Part shown: positions 1-4,078 of the stretch, piece by piece
Numbering within the stretch: the stretch's first letter is position 1
Layout of the letters: each line of letters starts with the position of its first letter
From: Verrucomicrobiota bacterium
Lineage (GTDB): Bacteria; Verrucomicrobiota; Verrucomicrobiia; Opitutales; UBA953
DNA: 5,804 nt
Reading direction: 5' to 3'
Assembly (NCBI GenBank): GCA_005798925.1
Contig: SYID01000232.1
Span: 1 to 5,804 of the forward strand
Program-made: the position numbers and the translations under genes
The notes under the pieces: generated by a model
Told to the model about the DNA's origin: nothing
Database searches by the model: none
The model's input: the letters and a program-made list of their open reading frames with translations, nothing else

Positions 1-246
1 CACGTAGCCGATGTCGCGGATCGCGGCGCGGACGACTTCCTCGAAGTTGACCTTGGCCTTGGTGGTGAGCTCGCCGGCGATGACGACATGGTCGCTCTTG
101 ACCAAGGTCTCGCAGGCGACGCGGGAGAACCGGTCCTGCGCGAAGCAGGCGTCGAGGACGGAATCCGAGATGCTGTCGGCGACCTTGTCAGGGTGGCCCT
201 CGCCGACGGATTCGGACGAGAAGATGAAGGAGGCGTGGCTGGCCAT
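1..246 (-). CDS. metK: S-adenosylmethionine synthetase, N-terminal part (cut by window edge)
   Basis: Makes S-adenosylmethionine from methionine and ATP, with release of phosphate and diphosphate, in the cytoplasm; this is the cell's main methyl donor. The reverse strand from the ATG at 246-244 reads 82 codons without a stop up to the window edge, about one fifth of the roughly 390 residues usual for the family. It starts MASHASFIFSSESVGEGHPD and matches the N-terminal domain of bacterial MetK along its whole length. The signature GEGHPDK lies at residues 15-21, with His18 and Asp20 in the places of the ATP-binding His and Mg-binding Asp known from E. coli MetK. Further on come the conserved segments RVACETLVK and, at the cut end, IRDIGYV. 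The ATG is the family's normal start. No Shine-Dalgarno sequence precedes it; the upstream bases are pyrimidine-rich. The product is certain; only the C-terminal part is unseen. Confidence 0.97.
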   Translation of the reverse strand, partial: MASHASFIFSSESVGEGHPDKVADSISDSVLDACFAQDRFSRVACETLVKSDHVVIAGELTTKAKVNFEEVVRAAIRDIGYV

Positions 247-292
247 AAGACAGGGGAAACAAACGGGGGGCGCAGGGGTTGGCAAGTCCGAC

Positions 293-308
293 ATCCAAAT
301 ATCTGGAT
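293..308. promoter_or_regulatory. Near-perfect 16-bp palindrome upstream of metK (possible operator)
   Basis: ATCCAAATATCTGGAT is a dyad in which seven of eight base pairs match; only A298/C303 does not. It ends 46 bp before the metK start codon, in the AT-richest spot of an otherwise GC-rich intergenic region. Size and symmetry suit an operator for a dimeric helix-turn-helix regulator, and the site is well placed to act on the metK promoter. It could instead form a small hairpin (5-bp stem, 6-nt loop) in the leader. No regulator gene is in the window and I cannot match it with certainty to a known methionine or SAM-cycle operator. Confidence 0.35.
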
Positions 309-324
309 AGGAAGATGCGTCATA

Positions 325-347
325 GCGATCGGCCTGAGGCCGATCGC
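325..347. repeat. Perfect 10-bp inverted repeat (hairpin 1)
   Basis: Left arm GCGATCGGCC (325-334), loop TGA (335-337), and an exact reverse complement arm (338-347). This is the longest perfect stem in the intergenic region and begins 79 bp upstream of the metK start codon. It abuts the G-rich tract that follows. No T-run follows on either strand, so it does not look like a classic intrinsic terminator. It is the first of nine similarly built hairpins between 325 and 838. Confidence 0.8.
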
Positions 348-348
348 A

Positions 349-382
349 GGGGTGGGGGTAGGGGCAGGGGTAGGGCTAGGGG
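349..382 (+). other. Six consecutive G-runs (G-quadruplex-capable tract) with TAGGG repeats
   Basis: G-runs of 4, 5, 4, 4, 3 and 4 bases lie at 349-352, 354-358, 361-364, 367-370, 373-375 and 379-382, separated by only 1 to 3 bases. This meets the usual sequence rule for an intramolecular G-quadruplex on the plus strand; the metK coding-sense strand is correspondingly C-rich. TAGGG occurs at 359, 371 and 377, the same word that borders the palindromic elements further along. Whether it folds in the cell, or is just low-complexity drift, cannot be told from sequence. Confidence 0.65.
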
Positions 383-409
383 CCCGGAGGGAGACCGGGA
401 CGGGGCAGA

Positions 410-503
410 GGTAGGGACGCGTCGGCGACGCGTCCGTCTATTCTCCTGAGGTCGCGACACCGTCGCGCCCCTACCGGCTGACCAAGGGTGGTCAGCCCTA
501 CCC
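410..503. repeat. Modular palindromic element A (three hairpins between GGTAGGG and CCCTACCC)
   Basis: The 94-bp segment opens with GGTAGGG (410-416) and closes with CCCTACCC (496-503), so its ends are inverted repeats. Inside are three hairpins: 415-435 (9-bp perfect stem GGACGCGTC, loop GGC); 450-470 (six-bp core CGCGAC with loop ACC, extended past one mismatch by two more pairs); and 476-497 (8-bp stem GGCTGACC, loop of six). A further CCCCTACC at 468-475 separates the second and third hairpins, as if TAGGG/CCCTA served as punctuation between modules. The third hairpin shares its stem with element B in opposite orientation. It resembles REP- or MITE-type extragenic palindromic repeats, but no mobility gene is present. 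Confidence 0.7.
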
Positions 504-652
504 ATTACAGCCGCGGGAACCCGAAGCCGATAGCTGAAAGCTGAGCTGCCGATTCCCGAATGGCTGAGGCCCTGGTGGCTGTCACCCGTCACCCGAGAAT
601 GACTTCATGCCCGCAGCATCCTATCCGGTTTCCCTTTGAGTTTCTGTCTCGA
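504..652. other. Gene-free spacer between palindromic elements A and B
   Basis: About 150 bp in which I see no gene, RNA or strong palindrome. It is less GC-rich than its surroundings and carries only small direct repeats: AGCTGA at 532 and 539, GCCGAT at 526 and 548, and GTCACCC twice near 580-594. Open frames crossing it run through the flanking hairpins and have repeat-derived, low-complexity translations, so none is called. Confidence 0.5.
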
Positions 653-708
653 GGTAGGGCTGACCGGCCCGGTCAGCCGCGGTTGAGCGAGGGCGCTCAA
701 CCCTACCC
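653..708. repeat. Modular palindromic element B (two hairpins between GGTAGGG and CCCTACCC)
   Basis: This 56-bp segment has the same ends as element A: GGTAGGG at 653-659 and CCCTACCC at 701-708. The first hairpin (658-678) has a 9-bp perfect stem GGCTGACCG with loop GCC; the second (681-702) has a 9-bp perfect stem GGTTGAGCG with loop AGGG. The 13 bases GGTAGGGCTGACC at 653-665 recur exactly on the opposite strand in element A (502-490), so the two elements are related at their ends but differ in their internal palindromes. This suggests mosaic growth of a dispersed intergenic repeat family. Confidence 0.7.
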
Positions 709-716
709 AAGACACC

Positions 717-739
717 TAGGGCAGCACGCGGTGCTGCCC
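717..739. repeat. TAGGG-bordered hairpin with 9-bp perfect stem
   Basis: TAGGG at 717-721 runs into the left arm GGGCAGCAC (719-727), loop GCG (728-730) and the exact reverse complement arm (731-739). It repeats the architecture seen in elements A and B: a border word, a perfect stem of about nine pairs and a three-base loop. The stem sequence itself is not shared with the other hairpins. Confidence 0.75.
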
Positions 740-755
740 CTGCCTCGATACAGCC

Positions 756-773
756 GGGCGCCCGCAGGCGCCC
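756..773. repeat. Short GC-only hairpin (7-bp stem)
   Basis: Left arm GGGCGCC (756-762), loop CGCA (763-766), right arm GGCGCCC (767-773). It follows the previous hairpin by 16 bp and belongs to the same cluster, though it lacks the TAGGG border. Such a short GC-only stem could arise by chance in this base composition, so its inclusion rests on its neighbours. Confidence 0.5.
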
Positions 774-786
774 TCATAAATCACCC

Positions 787-818
787 TTGCCCCCCTGCCC
801 CCTTGCCCCCCTGCCCCC
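787..818. repeat. Perfect two-copy 16-bp tandem repeat of C-runs
   Basis: The unit TTGCCCCCCTGCCCCC occurs at 787-802 and again, without change, at 803-818. On the minus strand, which is the sense strand of the heme-protein gene just upstream, this gives four G-runs of five or six bases spaced by two or three bases, enough for a G-quadruplex in the 3' untranslated RNA. Exact identity of the copies points to recent slippage; copy number may vary between strains. Confidence 0.8.
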
Positions 819-819
819 T

Positions 820-838
820 CGCGACGCCACGCGTCGCG
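820..838 (-). terminator. Hairpin directly after the heme-protein stop codon (possible atypical terminator)
   Basis: Stem CGCGACGC (820-827) with loop CAC (828-830) and an exact partner arm (831-838). On the minus strand it begins one base after the TGA at 842-840, the usual place for a transcription end or RNA-stabilising structure. The transcript continues into G-runs (the tandem repeat at 787-818) and not a U-tract, so it is not a canonical Rho-independent terminator. It may end transcription together with a G-quadruplex, protect the 3' end, or merely be another member of the hairpin cluster. Confidence 0.4.
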
Positions 839-839
839 C

Positions 840-3800
840 TCAGCCCCCGATCGACTTCAAGGTGACGAGGTATTCGATGAGCGAGGTGAACTCCTCGACG
901 GTGAGGCCCGCGGCGAGGCCGGCGGGCATCATCGACTGCGGGAGATGCTTCTCGGCCTTCACGTCGTCGCGCTTCAGCTTGGAGACCTGGCCGGCGATGT
1001 TGCGGAGGGTGATCACGCCGTCGGCCTCGCCGGTGACGAAGCCCATCTGGTCGGGTCCGTCCTTCATCGAGAAGACGACGGTCTGGAAGCCCTGGGCGAC
1101 GACCTTGTTCGGATCGAGGATCGAATCGATGAGGTACTCACGGGGGAACTTCGCGCCCGCGGCGCCGAGGTACGGGCCCTTCTGCTCGGCGGCGAGGTCG
1201 ACGGCGTGGCAGGCCACGCAGCCCTGCTGCGTGAACAGGCGCTGGCCGTTCTTCACGTTGCCCCGGCCCTTGAGGGCGGCGGACGCGACGACCTTGGCGT
1301 CGAGCTGGGCGATCTTCTTGCCCTTGCTGGCGGCCGCGAGCTTGCCCGCGGCGAGCGCGGCCTCGGCGGCCTTGATCTGGATGACGTTGTCGCCCTTCAT
1401 GCCTTCCTTGAGCTGCTTGTCGAAGCCGGTCAGGCCGAGGTCGGCGATGGCGTGGAAGAAGCCGATGTCGCGGGGGTTCTTGTCGATATGCCCGCGGACG
1501 GCCTTCTTGTGCTGGTCCTTGGTGAGCGGGCTGCTCAGGACGTTGAAGAGCGCCTTCCAGAGGATCGTCGAGGCCGCGTCGTCGGCCTTGTTGGCCATCG
1601 AGCGCAGCTTGTTCACCTGGTTGCCGCGTTCGGCCTCGTAGATGAAGTCATTGGTCGCCTGCGTGGCGGCGCCCGGCGCCTTGGGGTCCTTGGACCAGGC
1701 CGCGAGCACCTTCACGCGGGCCTCGAGCCCGGCGTCGCCCTCGACCTTGAGCAGGGCCTTGTAGCAGTCGAGGCGCTCGTCCCACTTGCGCGAAGCCTGC
1801 AGGGCGGCGTCGGTGAGGAGCGCGATGTCGGCCGGACGCAGGGTCTGCGTGGCCATGGCCAGGCGCAGCGGGTCGAGGCCTTCGAGTTTGAGGTCGGTGA
1901 TCGCGATGCGGTTCTTGGCGAGGATCTCGAGCGAGGCCATGCGCAGGTTGCCCGGCAGCTTGGCGTAGGCGGCCTCGATGCCCTTGTGGATGCGCGGCGT
2001 GGCGGACCAGGCGACGGGCTCGAAATACGGACCGCGGTCGTCCGGACGGGTGCTCCACCAGTCCTTGTAGTTCCACGGCTTCTCGACGTGGTAGAGACGC
2101 GCGAGCGCGGAGACCGCGCCGAAGCGGACGGACTCGTCGCCGCTCAGGCTGAGCGCGATCAGGCCGTCGACGGCTTCGTCGGAGTGGATGCCTTGGAGCG
2201 CGCGGAAGGCGACGAAACGCTGGGCAGGGTCGGCGAGCGCGGCGAGGCAGGCCTGGGCGTTGCCGAGGCTGCGGAGGGCCGCGATGGCGGTGTGCGGGAG
2301 GCGATAATGTTCGCCTTCGCCGAGCTTCGACTCGTCGGCCGGCCACTGCGCGGCGGCGGCGAGGATGGCCGGGGCGGCTTCCTTCGCGCCGAGGCGCTGG
2401 AGGCCGATGAGGGCCTGGAGGCGGACGCGCGGATCGGCGTCCTTCAAGGCGTCGACGAAGAGCTGCACCGGCACGCCTTCGAGCTGCGTGGTGCGGTCGG
2501 CGAGCGCGCGGAGGGCGAACTCGCGGACGGCGGCGTCCTTGGCGAGAACGACAAGTCCGGCATTGGCCTTGGCGCCGAGGAGCTGCTTGTAGGTGAAGAT
2601 CGCGGCGACGCGCGCGTAGAGGTGCTCGGAGCCGGCCTGCGCGACCGCGAGCACGGGTTCGGCGAGCGCCGGCTTGGCGCGGTCGAGGATCTGGCGCTGG
2701 GTCTCGAGGCGCTGGACGGCGGACTTCGAGGAAAGCTGCTTCACGAGGTCGGCGTCGGAGAGCTTGGTCACGTCGACGTAGGCGTTGGGCTTCACGTCCT
2801 TGGCGGTGATGATCTGGACGGTGCCGTTCGGATAGTAGATCGGCTCTTCGACTTCCTTGCCGTCCTTCATGACCTTCCTGCTCTTCGGCTTGCCGTCGCC
2901 GAGGTACTTGAAGCCGCCGCCGCGCCAGTCGGCGAGGAAGAGGCGCGAATTGCCGTCGACGTCGAAGTCGGTGGCGCGGGCGACCTTCTCGAAGGTCTCC
3001 TGCTGGGCGACGAAGGTGGCTTCGAAACGGGTGACGGGATGGCGGTGCAACGTGCCGGTCGTCCAGTCGCACGTGAAGAGGGACTCGCCGAAGTCACCGG
3101 GGAAGCCGGGCTCGCTCAGGTAGAGGCCGCCGGTGCCGGAGCCGCCGCCGTAGTCGGCGAGCGGATGGGCGATCTCGTCGGCGAAGTTCTTGTACAGGCG
3201 CGGGTAGCCGGCGTCAGCCAGCGAGGTGAAGTGGTGGAAGCGCGTGTTCCAGCCCTTGCCGTCGTTGGTGTTGTCGCGGGAGAACAGGTCGAGGGTCGGG
3301 GAGATCGCGACGTCGCAGATGTTGCGGGTCATCACGGTGTAGTTCTCGAGCTCGGTGCCGTCGGGGCGGACGCGCATGACGCCGCCGCCGTAGAGGGTGA
3401 CGCGCTTCTGGTCGCCGAGGCCGAGGGCGCCGGCGTTGTCGCGCAGGAGGCCCGCGCCGAAGTCGCCGACGGCGATGTAGAGCCAGCCGTCGATGCCCAT
3501 GCGGGCGCCGTTGGTGGTGTGGTCGGCGCCGCGCGGGTGCTCGATGCCGCCGCCGAGGCCGTCGACGAGGAGCGTGCGCTCGGTATCATAGTCAGCCTTA
3601 CCGTCACCGTTCTTGTCCTGGAACTTGGAGAGGAAGGGCGGGTGGACGAGGTAGAGGGCGCCGCCGACGAAATGGCCGCCGCGGGGGCTCTCGACCTTCG
3701 CGTACTCGATGACCTGGTCGGCGACGCCGGCGCCCTTGGTGTCGCGGGCGATGAGGATGCGGCCCATGCCCGGCGTGTGGCCGAGCGAGCCGTTCTTGTC

Positions 3801-3959
3801 GGACGAGACATAGACGTCGCCGTTGGCGGCGGCCGACACGGCGGTCGGGTAGATCTCGGGCTCCTGGGCGTTGCCGAGGAACTCGCGGATGACGAACCCT
3901 TCCGGGACGGCCTGGGCGGCCGCGGCGAAGAGGAAGAGCGCAAGGGGTGAGCGTGCCAT
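840..3959 (-). CDS. Exported beta-propeller dehydrogenase-like / HEAT / c-type heme protein (PVC family)
   Basis: A predicted periplasmic or surface redox protein of 1039 residues. Residues 1-17 look like a signal peptide (MARSPLALFLFAAAAQA, cleavage before VPEG). A propeller-type region like the 'putative membrane-bound dehydrogenase' domain (TIGR02604) spans about 18-350, with a Ca-binding-like DKNGDGKAD at 115-123 and FDVDGN near 331-337. HEAT-like helical repeats follow at about 397-620, then a Trp-rich segment near 626-645 (WNYKDWWSTRPDDRGPYF). The C-terminus matches the Planctomycetes/Verrucomicrobia heme-binding domain (TIGR02603): CVACH at 914-918 binds heme covalently, and Met1010 or Met1011 in QSMMPAGL is the likely distal ligand. 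The frame opens further upstream (ATGs at 4001 and 3980), but the ATG at 3959 puts the signal peptide at the N-terminus and is preferred; none of the three has a Shine-Dalgarno sequence. The substrate is unknown; sugars or other alcohols are often suggested for the family. The domain assignment is firm, the reaction is inference. Confidence 0.93.
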   Translation of the reverse strand: MARSPLALFLFAAAAQAVPEGFVIREFLGNAQEPEIYPTAVSAAANGDVYVSSDKNGSLGHTPGMGRILIARDTKGAGVADQVIEYAKVESPRGGHFVGGALYLVHPPFLSKFQDKNGDGKADYDTERTLLVDGLGGGIEHPRGADHTTNGARMGIDGWLYIAVGDFGAGLLRDNAGALGLGDQKRVTLYGGGVMRVRPDGTELENYTVMTRNICDVAISPTLDLFSRDNTNDGKGWNTRFHHFTSLADAGYPRLYKNFADEIAHPLADYGGGSGTGGLYLSEPGFPGDFGESLFTCDWTTGTLHRHPVTRFEATFVAQQETFEKVARATDFDVDGNSRLFLADWRGGGFKYLGDGKPKSRKVMKDGKEVEEPIYYPNGTVQIITAKDVKPNAYVDVTKLSDADLVKQLSSKSAVQRLETQRQILDRAKPALAEPVLAVAQAGSEHLYARVAAIFTYKQLLGAKANAGLVVLAKDAAVREFALRALADRTTQLEGVPVQLFVDALKDADPRVRLQALIGLQRLGAKEAAPAILAAAAQWPADESKLGEGEHYRLPHTAIAALRSLGNAQACLAALADPAQRFVAFRALQGIHSDEAVDGLIALSLSGDESVRFGAVSALARLYHVEKPWNYKDWWSTRPDDRGPYFEPVAWSATPRIHKGIEAAYAKLPGNLRMASLEILAKNRIAITDLKLEGLDPLRLAMATQTLRPADIALLTDAALQASRKWDERLDCYKALLKVEGDAGLEARVKVLAAWSKDPKAPGAATQATNDFIYEAERGNQVNKLRSMANKADDAASTILWKALFNVLSSPLTKDQHKKAVRGHIDKNPRDIGFFHAIADLGLTGFDKQLKEGMKGDNVIQIKAAEAALAAGKLAAASKGKKIAQLDAKVVASAALKGRGNVKNGQRLFTQQGCVACHAVDLAAEQKGPYLGAAGAKFPREYLIDSILDPNKVVAQGFQTVVFSMKDGPDQMGFVTGEADGVITLRNIAGQVSKLKRDDVKAEKHLPQSMMPAGLAAGLTVEEFTSLIEYLVTLKSIGG

Positions 3960-3987
3960 GGGTGTGCGGGGTAAGGGCATAGATGTA

Positions 3988-3998
3988 GGCGGTCCGCC
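3988..3998. promoter_or_regulatory. Small dyad in the divergent intergenic region
   Basis: GGCGGTCCGCC is an 11-bp dyad with five matching pairs around a central T. It lies 29 bp upstream of the preferred heme-protein start and 81 bp upstream of the GH20-like start, so it could serve as a shared operator in the 119-bp divergent spacer. On the minus strand it sits between a weak TTGGAA and TACATC pair with 16-bp spacing, which only loosely resembles a sigma-70 promoter. In GC-rich DNA such a short dyad is easily fortuitous. Confidence 0.2.
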
Positions 3999-4052
3999 CA
4001 TTGTTCCAAGCGGGAAGCGAGGAAACCGACCCCGCTTAGCGTCTTGCCCGTC

Positions 4053-4078
4053 GGCCCGCGGGGGCTAACCCTCGGGCC
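4053..4078 (+). promoter_or_regulatory. Hairpin ending exactly at the GH20-like start codon
   Basis: GGCCCG (4053-4058) pairs with CGGGCC (4073-4078); after a single C/T mismatch, GGG (4060-4062) pairs with CCC (4069-4071), leaving a six-base loop GGCTAA. The stem's last base directly precedes the ATG at 4079, where a ribosome binding site would be expected, and no Shine-Dalgarno sequence is seen. If it is transcribed, it could limit translation initiation. If the transcript starts at or near the ATG, as in leaderless messages, the dyad would instead act as DNA or have no role. Confidence 0.3.

Noticed and set aside
247..310. SAM riboswitch in the metK leader
   Set aside because: The stretch between the dyad and the ATG is only about 46 bases, pyrimidine-rich, and I could not find the conserved core of SAM-I, SAM-II, SMK-box or SAH riboswitches. 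A covariance-model search would be decisive.
410..708. Complete insertion sequence
   Set aside because: The shared ends resemble terminal inverted repeats, but the elements are only 94 and 56 bp, contain no transposase, and I saw no clear target-site duplication.
325..838. CRISPR array
   Set aside because: The hairpins are not copies of a constant repeat, spacing is irregular, and no cas gene is present.
320..865. Small open frames of about 90-100 codons in the intergenic region (320-592 minus, 560-865 plus)
   Set aside because: They run through the hairpins and G- or C-runs, give repetitive Pro/Arg/Ser-rich translations, and lack recognisable domains or ribosome binding sites.
945..3950. 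A 1001-codon open frame on the plus strand, antisense to the heme/propeller gene
   Set aside because: Its translation is dominated by Val, Glu, Gly, Leu, Ala, Arg and Asp with no domain, as expected when a GC-rich gene with strong third-position bias is read backwards. The opposite frame has a signal peptide, CVACH and full family architecture.
3960..4001. Upstream ATG starts at 4001 and 3980 for the heme/propeller protein
   Set aside because: They would add 14 or 7 residues rich in Pro and Gly before the signal peptide, with no better ribosome binding site. The start at 3959 puts the short charged n-region directly before the hydrophobic core.
3966..4016. Sigma-70 promoter for the heme/propeller gene (TTGGAA, 16 bp, TACATC on the minus strand)
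   Set aside because: Only about 4 of 6 and 3 of 6 consensus matches, so too weak to call. If real, it would favour the start at 3959 because the transcript would begin about 12 bases before it.
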